Below, one piece after another: positions 12,968 to 24,790 of a stretch of 64,000 bases of DNA (within the stretch, counting starts at the first letter, position 1; each line of letters begins with the position of its first letter). A program made the translations under genes and the position numbers. The notes under the pieces are model-generated. The model saw nothing but the letters and a program-made list of their open reading frames with translations. It made no database searches and was not told the origin of the DNA. Source of the stretch: Tragulus kanchil (Eukaryota > Chordata > Mammalia > Artiodactyla > Tragulidae); the NCBI GenBank assembly GCA_022376925.1, contig JAIOJX010000028.1, positions 107,357,931-107,421,930 on the forward strand, given 5' to 3'.

Positions 12968-13126
12968 GCGTGCTAAGTCGCTTCAGTCATGTCCGACTCT
13001 TGGCGACCTTATGGACTGTAGCCTGCTGGGCTCCATAGGATTCTGGAGAATACTGGAGTGGGTTTCCATGCCTGCCTCTGGGAATCTTCCAGACCCAGGG
13101 ACTGAACCTGTGTCTCTCAGGTCTCC
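12968..13126 (-). repeat. Bov-tA SINE, antisense, cut by the contig seam
   Basis: The body GCGTGCTAAGTCGCTTCAGT through TGTGTCTCTCAGGTCTCC is present, but the tRNA-like head is missing because the seam at 13127 interrupts it. The complete version is at 14049-14254. Confidence 0.9.
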
Positions 13127-14048
13127 CTTGGGGCCCCCTCCCCGGAAAGCCAGAGAAATCTATCCAGACCACAGGGACTAGTTTCAATATGTGAGATGTG
13201 ACTTTCCTCCTTTTAGCCCATTGATGAATTTTATGAACTTAAACACGAGTGACCTGTGCCTAAACAAGTGATGTAATGAAGGCAGTGATAAAAGTTAACA
13301 AGTAACCTGTCCATTAGGACACATTCCTGTTTGTTGCTATTAGCTTATCAAATGCCAAACCAAATCTTTGGGGGCAGTTAATACACTAGGGGGTGCTAGT
13401 TCTCTATATGTACACATTTACAAAGCAAAACCTTCCCACAATTAATTTTTGGGAATTATAAAAGTTCACCTAAAATTCTAATAGAGTATGTAAGTTGCAT
13501 GCTACACATGAAGAAAACAAAAAAGAAAAAAAAGAGAACTCATTAAAATTGCCCTATGAATTAAACAGCAAGAGTCCAAGTAGAAGTGCAATTTTACATT
13601 CCAAGAGGTAAGATCGATATGGTCTTGTTCCCTGGTTCAGACATCAGTTGCTGGTATCAAACGAAATTTGAAAAGAAAGTCACAGCTTTTCACAAAGTAC
13701 AGTATCAGGCCTGGATTTCTTAATGCTACCTATTATATCTATGGTGCGCCAAAAGAAATACAAAGCAAAACCACCAGGGAGAAGAGGTTTCTTTACTAAA
13801 TTTAGACAACTTATTTGAGATTCTCTCCCTTTGATATGCCATTCAAACAGTCCAAATGACAAGAAGTCACCATTAAGATCTGAACTTGTGCTCTCCAGTA
13901 GGCTGGTAAATTGCCTCATGTAACTAATGGCTCTCTCTGTTATATCTTAGAACATCCTCATGATGAAAGTACTCACACACATACACACACACCACCACCA
14001 CCACCACCAGTGCAAAGAAGAAGCAGGTTTACTTTGTAAGAGCAGCAT

Positions 14049-14254
14049 GCGTGCTAAGTCGCTTCAGTCATGTCCGACTCTTGGCGACCTTATGGACTGT
14101 AGCCTGCTGGGCTCCATAGGATTCTGGAGAATACTGGAGTGGGTTTCCATGCCTGCCTCTGGGGAATCTTCCAGACCCAGGGACTGAACCTGTGTCTCTC
14201 AGGTCTCCTGCATTGGCAGAGGGTTCTTTACCACTAGCACCACTTGGAAAGCTC
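14049..14254 (-). repeat. Bov-tA SINE, antisense, complete copy
   Basis: Same locus as 12968-13126 but continuing into TGCATTGGCAGAGGGTTCTT, ACCACTAGCACCACTTGG and AAAGC, the complement of the tRNA-like head. A tail of the same SINE recurs at 15242-15345 because of duplication 5. Confidence 0.92.
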
Positions 14255-16331
14255 CTTTTAAGATCAGAAACTAGCCAAACAGGGACATTATCCAAGATCT
14301 TATTTCATGTATAGTAGGAAAACAGTATTTTTTTCTTGGGTTTAGTTTTTCCTTCTGTGAGAATATTAATCAATAGACACCAGATATATCCAAATTCAGG
14401 GAAAGCATACTAACTTACAATTTTCCACCATTAAGGATGGGTTAAATTTCAAGAAACTTTCATCCAAAATAAGGGCCTTAGCACTTCTTTGTCAACTATC
14501 AGGATCAATTTCAAGCTCATTTTGCTTCCTCCTCTCCCCATTTCACCAAACATCATGCATTCATCTATTCTCCCCAACTTTCCTTAGTACAATCAGAAAT
14601 ATTCCAAAACGTTTCTCCCAGATTTTCACATTTCCTGTCCCACTTCTTGAATGCACTGGGAGTAGCTAGTGAATTCTATAGACTTGTTATCTGTTGCCTG
14701 AAGTGGGATGAATCATATCCGGTAGGAGATTCTTCAGAACACTTTGATATTATGCTAAAGAATATTTACTGTTTAGATGAAGTCATATCTTTGGATTACT
14801 TCCCAACACATCAACCCACAACTATAAACAGGAATAGAACTGTGTCTGATGTTTCATAAGTAGAAACTCAAATATAACACTCCAGTAGTATTCCATAAAC
14901 ACACACATTCAGGGCAGAGCTCTTGGAATATATGAACTATTAGCCAAGATCCCCAGAGGAGTACAGAGGGTGCTTTGCAATGAATTTGGAGAGTCCTAAC
15001 CTGAGACCACCACCTACGATTTTATAAATTTATATCCTCCACACTGCCTATTAGCAGTGCTGACACAGCAAATATGCAAAAGTTTCATATTTGCATTTAA
15101 AAGGGTAATCTCATGGGCTCATTTTGAAGCACGATAGAGATTTATCATATGTATTGTTTTCATCCTTTAAGGAAGAATGCCAAATATAGCATTGTTTACA
15201 CCTTAGTATGAGCTATGCAGGCAAGAAAATGGTTTTGAAACGCCTGCCTCGGGGGAATCTTCCAGACCCAGGGACTGAACCTGTGTCTCTCAGGTCTCCT
15301 GCATTGGCAGAGGGTTCTTTACCACTAGCACCACTTGGAAAGCTCCTTTTAAGATCAGAAACTAGCCAAACAGGGACATTATCCAAGATCTTATTTCATG
15401 TATAGTAGGAAAACAGTATTTTTTTCTTGGGTTTAGTTTTTCCTTCTGTGAGAATATTAATCAATAGACACCAGATATATCCAAATTCAGGGAAAGCATA
15501 CTAACTTACAATTTTCCACCATTAAGGATGGGTTAAATTTCAAGAAACTTTCATCCAAAATAAGGGCCTTAGCACTTCTTTGTCAACTATCAGGATCAAT
15601 TTCAAGCTCATTTTGCTTCCTCCTCTCCCCATTTCACCAAACATCATGCATTCATCTATTCTCCCCAACTTTCCTTAGTACAATCAGAAATATTCCAAAA
15701 CGTTTCTCCCAGATTTTCACATTTCCTGTCCCACTTCTTGAATGCACTGGGAGTAGCTAGTGAATTCTATAGACTTGTTATCTGTTGCCTGAAGTGGGAT
15801 GAATCATATCCGGTAGGAGATTCTTCAGAACACTTTGATATTATGCTAAAGAATATTTACTGTTTAGATGAAGTCATATCTTTGGATTACTTCCCAACAC
15901 ATCAACCCACAACTATAAACAGGAATAGAACTGTGTCTGATGTTTCATAAGTAGAAACTCAAATATAACACTCCAGTAGTATTCCATAAACACACACATT
16001 CAGGGCAGAGCTCTTGGAATATATGAACTATTAGCCAAGATCCCCAGAGGAGTACAGAGGGTGCTTTGCAATGAATTTGGAGAGTCCTAACCTGAGACCA
16101 CCACCTACGATTTTATAAATTTATATCCTCCACACTGCCTATTAGCAGTGCTGACACAGCAAATATGCAAAAGTTTCATATTTGCATTTAAAAGGGTAAT
16201 CTCATGGGCTCATTTTGAAGCACGATAGAGATTTATCATATGTATTGTTTTCATCCTTTAAGGAAGAATGCCAAATATAGCATTGTTTACACCTTAGTAT
16301 GAGCTATGCAGGCAAGAAAATGGTTTTGAAA
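14151..16331. repeat. Direct duplication 5 (probable unmerged contig overlap)
   Basis: Positions 14151-15240 recur at 15242-16331 (offset 1091), essentially identical. The 58 bases 14151-14208 are also shared with duplication 4, so this stretch exists three times. The repeated 70-codon open frame (14647-14859 and 15738-15950) has no recognisable motif. Confidence 0.93.
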
Positions 16332-16759
16332 CAGTAGTAATGATTACAGTTGTTAACTTCTCCTGACAAACAGCATAAACTTTTCATTCTGTACGTGGAT
16401 TATAGAATATTAGAGTTAGAAAGGAACTCAATGTCATTCTATAACCCCCTGTCCCCAGTGCATGAATCTTCTCCACTGTCAAAGACAAACAGCTTTCTAG
16501 TTTAGACCTACACCCCTTTAATCACAGAAAATCACTGTCTTAAAGGCATAGTTATCAGAAAGTTCTGCCTTTAACTGAGTTGATGCCAATCTTCTTAGCA
16601 ACTGTTTTTATTGGTCAGGTTATTCTGCGTATCAGAATGATCTTTGAGTCTGTACTGCCTGTATTTAATTCCCTTTTCAGCCATATGTTGTTAGCCTCAT
16701 AACCTTAGATAAGTTAATTCCTTTGTCCTTCAGCATAAATTTAGAATTTGACCGCTCCT
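16332..16759. other. Intergenic, possibly an MIR remnant
   Basis: Single-copy. The 16640-16740 interval (GTATTTAATTCCCTTTTCAG, ACCTTAGATAAGTTAATTCC) is faintly MIR-like, but I cannot support a firm call. Confidence 0.35.
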
Positions 16760-17325
16760 CATTACCTCCATGACTATCATCCTTGTCCTTGTCACCACTG
16801 TCTCAAAAGTTTCAAAATTAGTCTCCCAACACGATCCATTTCACATTTGGTCATACCAACTCACTATTCCTATCAAGATCATGCAAAGGCTTCACATTTA
16901 AATCAGAGTAAAAGTTCAAGTCCTCACAATGGCTTACAATGTCCCCCATGCTGCTCCGCCGGCTCTGCTGACACCCCGCCCACTTTCCTGCAGTCCCTCA
17001 GGCAGTGTCGGCCACAGTGATCTCCTTGCTTCTCCACTACAAAAGCCCTAAGCCTGCAGTTAGGTCCCTGCTCTCACTGCTTCCACAGGCTGGAACCCTC
17101 CCAGCCTTTAGAGACCAGCCTGCTAATGTGGCTTCTCCTTCAAGTGCTTGCTTAAATCTCGCTTTCTCACTGGGACCTATGCTGGCTCCTTGATTTAATG
17201 AAGGTGAAGAAATACTTCTTCACTGATAAACTTCTTAAGGACAGAGACTTCTGTGTGTTTTCTTCCCAGCACTTTGCATACAGTAGGCATTCAATAAAGG
17301 TTTGTTAAATGATTAAATGAATTTG
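16760..17325 (+). mobile_element. LINE L2 3' end, decayed
   Basis: The segment ends with CTTAAGGACAGAGACTTCTG, then CCCAGCACTTTGCATACAGT and AGGCATTCAATAAAGGTTTG, closing in TTAAATGATTAAATGAATT, which is the L2 3' end with its short tail repeat. The upstream C/T-rich part (ACAATGGCTTACAATGTCCC; TGGAACCCTCCCAGCC) fits the decayed 3' coding part. The 5' limit is approximate. The 90- and 62-codon frames here are read-through. Confidence 0.62.
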
Positions 17326-17349
17326 AAGGTCATAAGTTAAACTTGGAGT

Positions 17350-17556
17350 GTGTCTGCAGTGCTCGGATGTATCCAACTCTTCCCTAATAGACTGTAGCCT
17401 GCCAGGCTCTTCTGCCCATGGAATTTCTCAGACAAGAATACTGGAGTGGGTTGTCATTTTGTTCTCTAGGATATCTTCCTGACCCAGGGATGGATCCTGT
17501 GTCTCTTACATCTCCTGCAAGGAGGGGAGTTCTTTACTATTAGTGCCACCTGAGAT
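17350..17556 (-). repeat. Bov-tA SINE, antisense
   Basis: Landmarks on the plus strand are CTGTAGCCTGCCAGGCTCTT, AGACAAGAATACTGGAGTGG, CTGACCCAGGGATGGATCC and TTCTTTACTATTAGTGCCAC. Diverged but complete in outline. Confidence 0.9.
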
Positions 17557-17772
17557 GGGGTAAATTAGTGGCTAGAGGGTGATAAATTTTCATATAACTA
17601 TTATCAGTACTGAGGTAATTGCTATTACTGCTGCTGTGGCTGTTATTTTTGTGGTCATTTTTATTTTTACCCAAAGTGTCCATGCCTGCTTCTGATTACT
17701 AAAGGCCCTTGATCTATAGTGTTAGATCACCTTCTAACTCCTGGAGTGGTCAAACAAAATTGGTACCAAATT
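17557..17772. other. Intergenic, nothing recognised
   Basis: A short T-rich single-copy interval between the Bov-tA and the LINE-1 insertion. Confidence 0.4.
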
Positions 17773-19571
17773 AGAAGACCCATCTTCGACCTGTGCACAG
17801 AAAATTATAAGACACTGATGAAAGAAATCAAAGACAACATAAACAGATGGAGAGATATTCCATGTTCCTGGGCTGGAAGAATCAATATCGCAAAAATGAC
17901 TATACTACCAAATGTAATCTACAGATTCAATGCAATCCATATCAAAAACCAGTGGCATTTTTCACAGAACTAGCACAAAAAAAATACCACAGTTCATATG
18001 GAAATGCAAAAGACTCTGGATAGCCAAAGCAGTCTTGAGCAAGAAGAATGGAGCTGGAAGAATCAACCTTCCTGACTTCAGACTATACTACAAAGCAACA
18101 GTCATCAAGACAGTATGGTACTGGCACAAAAACAGAAGTATTGACCAATGGAACAAAAGAGAGAGCCCAGAGATAAACCCATGCACTTATGGGTACCTTA
18201 TTTTTGACAAAGAAGGCAAGAAGATACAACGGGACAAAGACAGCCTCTTCAGGAAATGGTGCTGGGAAAATTGGACAGCTACATGTAAAAGAATGAAGTT
18301 GGAACACTACCTAACACTATACACAAAGATAAACTCAAAATGGATTAAAGACCTAACTGTGAGACCAGAGACCATAAAACTCTTGGAGGAAAACATACAC
18401 AGAATACTCAATGACCTAAATCAAAGCAAGATCTTCTATGACATGCCTCCTAAAGTAATGGAAATAAAAACAAATATAGACAAGTGGAACCTAATGAAAA
18501 TTAAAAGTTTTTGCACAGAAGAACAAACCGTAAACAAGATGAAAAGACAACCTTCAGAGTGTAAGAATATAATAGTAAATGAATCAACCAACAAAGAATT
18601 TCTAAAATATACAAGCAGCTCAGACAACTCAACACCAAAAAAACAAACAACCCAATTAAAAAAATGTGAAAAAGACATAAACAGACATCTCTCCAAAGAA
18701 GACATACAAATGGCCAACAAACACATGAAAAGATGCTCCACATCGCTCCTTTTTAGAGAAAAGGAAATCAAAACTACCATGAGCTATCACCTCACACCAG
18801 TCAGAATGGTCATCATCAAAAAGTCTAAAAAACAATAAATGCTGGAGAGGGTGTGGATAAAAGGGAAACCTCTTCCACTGTTGGTGGGAATGTGAATTGA
18901 TACAACCACTATGGAAGACAGTATGGAGAGTCTTCAAAAAACTAGGAATAGAGCCACCTATGACCCAGCAATCCCACTATTAGGTATATACCCTGAGAAA
19001 ATCAAACTTGAAAGAGACACATGTATCCCATTGTTCACTGCAGCACTATTTACAATAGCTAGAACATGGAAGCAACCTAGATGTCCATCAAAAGATGAGT
19101 GGATAAAGAAGCTGTGGTATATATATACAATGGAATATTAATCAGCCATAAAAAGGAATACATCTGAATCAGTTCTAATGAGGTGGATGATTCTCTATTA
19201 TACAGAGTGAGGTATGTCAGAGAGAGAAAGATAAATATTGTACACTGACACATGTGTATGGAATCTAGAAAGATGGTGCTGATAAATGAACATGCAGAGC
19301 TGTAATGGACAGGTGGACATGGTGAACAGTCTTATGGACACTGGTGTGAGGGAGGGAAATATGCTGTGGGACTACGGGATCTCAAACAGGGGCTCTGTGG
19401 CAACGTGGAGAGGTGGGGCGGGGAGGGGGTGGGTGGAGATTTGGGAAGGGGGCGACATATGTATACCTACGGTGGATTTGGGTCGATGTGTGGAAGTGAA
19501 CAACAAAACTCTGTAAAAAATATAATAATAATAAATAAAATTTGTATGGGAAAAAAAAGAAGACCCATCTT
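17773..19571 (+). mobile_element. 5'-truncated LINE-1 with 14-base target-site duplication
   Basis: A LINE-1 of about 1.77 kb (17787-19557) is bracketed by AGAAGACCCATCTT at 17773-17786 and again at 19558-19571. The left copy follows TT, matching the L1 endonuclease preference TT|AAAA in relaxed form, and the right copy follows a short A tail. The element starts in the middle of ORF2 and runs through the ORF2 C-terminus into a G-rich 3' UTR (about 19400-19460) ending in ACAACAAAACTCTGTAAAAA. Clear duplications and a mostly open ORF2 suggest a relatively young insertion. Its 3' third, including the right duplication, recurs at 19996-20664 through duplication 6. Confidence 0.93.
17787..19141 (+). 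pseudogene. LINE-1 ORF2 C-terminal part, frameshifted
   Basis: ORF2 normally encodes an endonuclease and reverse transcriptase that copy LINE-1 RNA into DNA at a nicked target. Only the region after the reverse transcriptase core is left. An N-terminal piece reads in one frame to about 17973 (motifs [17 protein letters not shown] and [18 protein letters not shown]), then shifts frame at an A-run near 17976 into a 302-codon frame ending at 18838 ([43 protein letters not shown]). A stop at 18836-18838 interrupts it. The last part resumes at about 18911 ([26 protein letters not shown]) and stops at 19141. No catalytic domain is present, so it is not functional. Confidence 0.9.
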
Positions 19572-21079
19572 TGAAATTGTTCCTCTAATATGAGGTGAAT
19601 CCACAAGGCTTACTTTTCTAAAGTCAGTGTCCTAATTTTTGCCTGGGCATGTGTCTGGCCATCTTTCTTATTGTCTCTTCATACTCTGTCACTTTCTGAG
19701 ACACCCATAAACCCCATGCCTTGGGGGCCTAATTTTAAAATACACTATTGTGTTACCGTTTGTCAAAAGAGACAAAAACACTATAAATGTAACATGCACA
19801 ACAATTTGATGGGATTGTTGAATAGTGATAGTGATATAAGTGATTTCTAAATGTTTTCCTGAGCTAACCTTTCCATGTGATAGATACTCAATTAATATTT
19901 GTTGAAAACAGATTTGTAGATACTGTGAACAAACAGGTGGCTGCCAGAGGGGAGAAAGGTGAGGATAGAGTAAAATGAGTGAGGATAAGGGTTACCAACC
20001 ACTATGGAAGACAGTATGGAGAGTCTTCAAAAAACTAGGAATAGAGCCACCTATGACCCAGCAATCCCACTATTAGGTATATACCCTGAGAAAATCAAAC
20101 TTGAAAGAGACACATGTATCCCATTGTTCACTGCAGCACTATTTACAATAGCTAGAACATGGAAGCAACCTAGATGTCCATCAAAAGATGAGTGGATAAA
20201 GAAGCTGTGGTATATATATACAATGGAATATTAATCAGCCATAAAAAGGAATACATCTGAATCAGTTCTAATGAGGTGGATGATTCTCTATTATACAGAG
20301 TGAGGTATGTCAGAGAGAGAAAGATAAATATTGTACACTGACACATGTGTATGGAATCTAGAAAGATGGTGCTGATAAATGAACATGCAGAGCTGTAATG
20401 GACAGGTGGACATGGTGAACAGTCTTATGGACACTGGTGTGAGGGAGGGAAATATGCTGTGGGACTACGGGATCTCAAACAGGGGCTCTGTGGCAACGTG
20501 GAGAGGTGGGGCGGGGAGGGGGTGGGTGGAGATTTGGGAAGGGGGCGACATATGTATACCTACGGTGGATTTGGGTCGATGTGTGGAAGTGAACAACAAA
20601 ACTCTGTAAAAAATATAATAATAATAAATAAAATTTGTATGGGAAAAAAAAGAAGACCCATCTTTGAAATTGTTCCTCTAATATGAGGTGAATCCACAAG
20701 GCTTACTTTTCTAAAGTCAGTGTCCTAATTTTTGCCTGGGCATGTGTCTGGCCATCTTTCTTATTGTCTCTTCATACTCTGTCACTTTCTGAGACACCCA
20801 TAAACCCCATGCCTTGGGGGCCTAATTTTAAAATACACTATTGTGTTACCGTTTGTCAAAAGAGACAAAAACACTATAAATGTAACATGCACAACAATTT
20901 GATGGGATTGTTGAATAGTGATAGTGATATAAGTGATTTCTAAATGTTTTCCTGAGCTAACCTTTCCATGTGATAGATACTCAATTAATATTTGTTGAAA
21001 ACAGATTTGTAGATACTGTGAACAAACAGGTGGCTGCCAGAGGGGAGAAAGGTGAGGGATAGAGTAAAATGAGTGAGGA
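18903..21079. repeat. Direct duplication 6 (probable unmerged contig overlap)
   Basis: Positions 18903-19985 recur at 19996-21079 (offset 1093). The seam falls inside the LINE-1, so the assembly shows its C-terminal coding end and 3' UTR twice; 19996-20650 is the artefactual second 3' end. Positions 20944-21079 are shared with duplication 7. Confidence 0.93.
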
Positions 21080-23177
21080 AGATTAAGAAGTACGAATTTC
21101 TAGTTATAAAATAAATGAGTCACAGGGATGAAATGCATAGCATGGGGAATATACTCAATATAATTGTAATAATCTCATATGGCAACAGATGGTAACTTAG
21201 AAATATCATGGCTATCATTTTGCAACATCTAGAGAAACCCTGCTTATTTAAGCTATATACAGAGCACATCATGTGAAATGCTGGTCTGGATGAAGCAAAA
21301 GCTAGAATCAAGATTGTTGGGAGAAATATCAATAACCTCAGATATACAGATGATACCACCTTTATGGCAGTAAGCAAGAGGAATTAAAGGACCTCTGATG
21401 AAGGTGAAAGGGACAGTGAAAAAGCTGACCTACAATTCAACATTCAAAAACCAAAGATCATGGCATCCAATCCATTACTTCATGGCAAATAGATGGACAA
21501 ACAATGGAAACAGTGACAGATTTTATTTTCTTGGGCTCCAAAATCACTGCAAATGGTGACTGCAGTCATGAAATTAAAAGACACTTGCTCCTTGGAAGAA
21601 AGCTATAATAAGCTGACAGTGTATTCAAAAGCAGAGACATCACTTTCCTGACAAAAGTCCGTTTAGTCAAAGCTATGATTTTCCCAGTAGTCATGTAAGG
21701 ATGTGAGAGTTGAACCATAAAGAAGGCTGAGTGCCAAAGAATTGATGCCTTTGAACTGTGGTGTTGAAGAAGACTCTTGAGAGTCCCTTGGACTAAAAGG
21801 ATATTAAACCAGTCAGTCCTAAAGGAAATCATTCCTGAATATTAATTGGAAGGGCTGTTGCTGAGGCTGAAGCTCTTATACTTTGGCCCCCTGATGCAAA
21901 GAGACAAGCCACCGGAAAAGACACTGATGCTGGGAAAAATAGAAGGCAAAAGAAGAAGGGGAAGAGAGAGGATGAGATGGTTGGATGGCATGACTGAGTC
22001 AATGGACATGAGTTTGAGCAAGTTCCAGGAGATGGTGATGGACAGGGAAGCCTGGTATTATGATATGTTTTCCTGAGCTAACCTTTCCATGTGATAGATA
22101 CTCAATTAATATTTGTTGAAAACAGATTTGTAGATACTGTGAACAAACAGGTGGCTGCCAGAGGGGAGAAAGGTGAGGGATAGAGTAAAATGAGTGAGGA
22201 AGATTAAGAAGTACGAATTTCTAGTTATAAAATAAATGAGTCACAGGGATGAAATGCATAGCATGGGGAATATACTCAATATAATTGTAATAATCTCATA
22301 TGGCAACAGATGGTAACTTAGAAATATCATGGCTATCATTTTGCAACATCTAGAGAAACCCTGCTTATTTAAGCTATATACAGAGCACATCATGTGAAAT
22401 GCTGGTCTGGATGAAGCAAAAGCTAGAATCAAGATTGTTGGGAGAAATATCAATAACCTCAGATATACAGATGATACCACCTTTATGGCAGTAAGCAAGA
22501 GGAATTAAAGGACCTCTGATGAAGGTGAAAGGGACAGTGAAAAAGCTGACCTACAATTCAACATTCAAAAACCAAAGATCATGGCATCCAATCCATTACT
22601 TCATGGCAAATAGATGGACAAACAATGGAAACAGTGACAGATTTTATTTTCTTGGGCTCCAAAATCACTGCAAATGGTGACTGCAGTCATGAAATTAAAA
22701 GACACTTGCTCCTTGGAAGAAAGCTATAATAAGCTGACAGTGTATTCAAAAGCAGAGACATCACTTTCCTGACAAAAGTCCGTTTAGTCAAAGCTATGAT
22801 TTTCCCAGTAGTCATGTAAGGATGTGAGAGTTGAACCATAAAGAAGGCTGAGTGCCAAAGAATTGATGCCTTTGAACTGTGGTGTTGAAGAAGACTCTTG
22901 AGAGTCCCTTGGACTAAAAGGATATTAAACCAGTCAGTCCTAAAGGAAATCATTCCTGAATATTAATTGGAAGGGCTGTTGCTGAGGCTGAAGCTCTTAT
23001 ACTTTGGCCCCCTGATGCAAAGAGACAAGCCACCGGAAAAGACACTGATGCTGGGAAAAATAGAAGGCAAAAGAAGAAGGGGAAGAGAGAGGATGAGATG
23101 GTTGGATGGCATGACTGAGTCAATGGACATGAGTTTGAGCAAGTTCCAGGAGATGGTGATGGACAGGGAAGCCTGGT
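20944..23177. repeat. Direct duplication 7 (probable unmerged contig overlap)
   Basis: Positions 20944-22056 recur at 22065-23177 (offset 1121) with a few unmatched bases at the seam (22057-22064). The seam cuts a BovB element 17 bases after the GATGGTGATGGACAGGG motif. Confidence 0.93.
21225..22056 (+). mobile_element. BovB (RTE) LINE 3' part, cut by the contig seam
   Basis: The sequence matches the end of the BovB reverse-transcriptase reading frame. AATGCTGGTCTGGATGAAGC leads into a tyrosine-x-Asp-Asp box (ATATACAGATGATACC, about 21342-21357), then GATTTTATTTTCTTGGGCTC, ATGGACATGAGTTTGAGCAA and GACAGGGAAGCCTGG. Several in-frame stops and indels show it is dead. The full 3' end is present only in the second copy, 22346-23232. 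Confidence 0.9.
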
Positions 23178-23232
23178 GTGTTGCAGTCCATGGGGTCACA
23201 AAGAGTTGGTCATAACTGAGTGACTGAACTGA
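22346..23232 (+). mobile_element. BovB (RTE) LINE 3' end, complete end
   Basis: Same insertion as 21225-22056, continuing through TTGCAGTCCATGGGGTCACA and AAGAGTTGGTCATAACTGAG to TGACTGAACTGA, the usual BovB 3' end. The element is 5'-truncated and its reading frame is interrupted by stops. Confidence 0.92.
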
Positions 23233-23303
23233 GAAACATTGAATTACTACACTGTGCACTAGAACAGAGATATAGGACAAATTATACCTCAATAATAAAT
23301 AAG

Positions 23304-23441
23304 CCATGGAATTCTCCAGGCAAGAATACTGGAGTGGGTACACTTTCCCTTCTCCAGTGAATCTTTTCAACCCAGGAATCGAACAGGGGTCTTCTGTATT
23401 GCAAGCAGATTCTTTACCAGCTGAGCTATAAGGCAAGTCCC
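23304..23441 (-). repeat. Bov-A SINE monomer, antisense
   Basis: CCATGGAATTCTCCAGGCAA, GAATACTGGAGTGGGTAC, then CAACCCAGGAATCGAAC and TTCTTTACCAGCTGAGCTAT. It is flanked by AATAATAAAT-type sequence on both sides, which may be an A-rich target-site duplication. Confidence 0.87.
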
Positions 23442-23550
23442 AATAAAAAATAAATAAATAATAAATATTTTAACATGAGTGAATCCTCAGAAAAGATTAA
23501 AAAAACACAAATTAACATTATGTTTATTAGAATTACTTCGAAAATTGCAT

Positions 23551-23846
23551 ATAATTTTATTTTTTTTTATTTTTACTTTTTTAAAAACTTTTATTTCACT
23601 TTTAACTTTTACAGTTTTGTTGTTTACAGATGTGTATGTTCCCAGATTAGTCATATGTATATCTCCCCCATCCCACCCCTCCAGACCATCATAGAGCACC
23701 TGTGAAGGATCTGCTTTTCTCACAGAGCAATGACTATAGCTATTTTATTCACATATGATAGTACAGGCCTTCATGCTACTTCCCTTATGCCTCTCACCTA
23801 CTGTTCCTTCCCTACAATGTCCATATGTCCATAATTTTATTTTTTT
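23551..23846 (-). mobile_element. LINE-1 3' UTR fragment, antisense, with target-site duplication
   Basis: ATAATTTTATTTTTTT occurs at 23551-23566 and 23831-23846 and brackets about 264 bases. Inside, the plus strand reads the complement of the LINE-1 end seen at 19480 and 52080 (ACAGTTTTGTTGTTTACAGA, then TCATATGTATATCTCCC). The poly-T side is on the left, as expected for an antisense insertion truncated within the 3' UTR. Confidence 0.75.
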
Positions 23847-24148
23847 AAATAGTTTTAATACTAAATATATCATCCAATATATTAATTGTCCTAAAGTATA
23901 ATTTAAATTCAAGCTACAGACAGTTGGGAAAAGTAGCTTTCTGTGCACAAGAACACAATGATAGATTTACCTTGTAGTAAGGAGTCATGGTGCTAATTCT
24001 TCATATTTCTACCTTAAATGTGTGATTACTTCTCTGTTTTATACATCTAAGGGAAAAAAAAAATAGTTTAAATTACTGGTTCCTTCTTTCACCATAAATT
24101 TCATTCTCCCTAAAAGAAGTAGGTCTATTTGGCACATTACACACACAC
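23847..24148. other. Intergenic, nothing recognised
   Basis: AT-rich single-copy DNA between the LINE-1 tail and a Bov-tA. Confidence 0.4.
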
Positions 24149-24375
24149 GTGCTTGAGTGCTCAGTTGTGTCCAACTCTATGTGACCCCATGACCTGTAGC
24201 CTGCCAGGCTCCTCTGTCCATGGAATTTCCCAGGCAATATTACTGGAGCAGGTTGTCATTCCCTACTCCAGGGTATCGTCCTGGTCAAGGTATCAAACCC
24301 ATATCTCTTTGCATCTCCTATACTGGCAGGTGACTTCTTAACCTTTCTTTACTACTGCATCACCTGGGAAGGCCT
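24149..24375 (-). repeat. Bov-tA SINE, antisense
   Basis: GTGCTCAGTTGTGTCCAACT, CTGTAGCCTGCCAGGCTCCT, then TTCTTTACTACTGCATCACC and TGGGAAGGCC. The head end recurs at 25468-25528 only because of duplication 8. Confidence 0.9.
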
Positions 24376-24790
24376 AATGTTAGTGACCAAAATATACCTG
24401 GAAATTTTTCAATGTGTCCTGAAAAGGAATATTTATAAGAATGAAAAGTACATGATCATCATAAAGACAGGGCTTGAAAACAATAGCATATGAAAAGAAT
24501 GAAATAAATTGGGGTGGGGGATGTTTCTGGGAAAAAACAGGTCATATTAGGGAAATAATTAACCTTCAGATACCATTCGTTAAAAAAAAACCACAGATTT
24601 AATGTGACTATAGATATCAGAATTAGGTCCAATAAGAAGTTACAGGACAGAAAATTTTAGCTCAATACTATAAAGATCTATAAAATAATTAATATAGGAT
24701 AAAGATATAATTGGGTGGTTTAGAGAGATCACAAATTTTCTGTCACTGGAGAAGTTGAAACCAAGGCCAAAGTTAAGTTTCCATTAATTT

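Larger units (their letters stand above)
12097..14208. repeat. Direct duplication 4 with 51-base filler at the junction
   Basis: Positions 12097-13126 recur at 13178-14208 (offset 1081). Unlike most junctions, 51 bases (13127-13177) sit between the copies and match neither side, which suggests a low-quality contig end. Both copies contain the same CA/CAC microsatellite and the same antisense Bov-tA. Confidence 0.92.

Noticed and set aside
12879..13181. Poly-histidine open frame (HTHHHHHHQ)
   Set aside because: Produced by the CA/CAC microsatellite running into an antisense Bov-tA.
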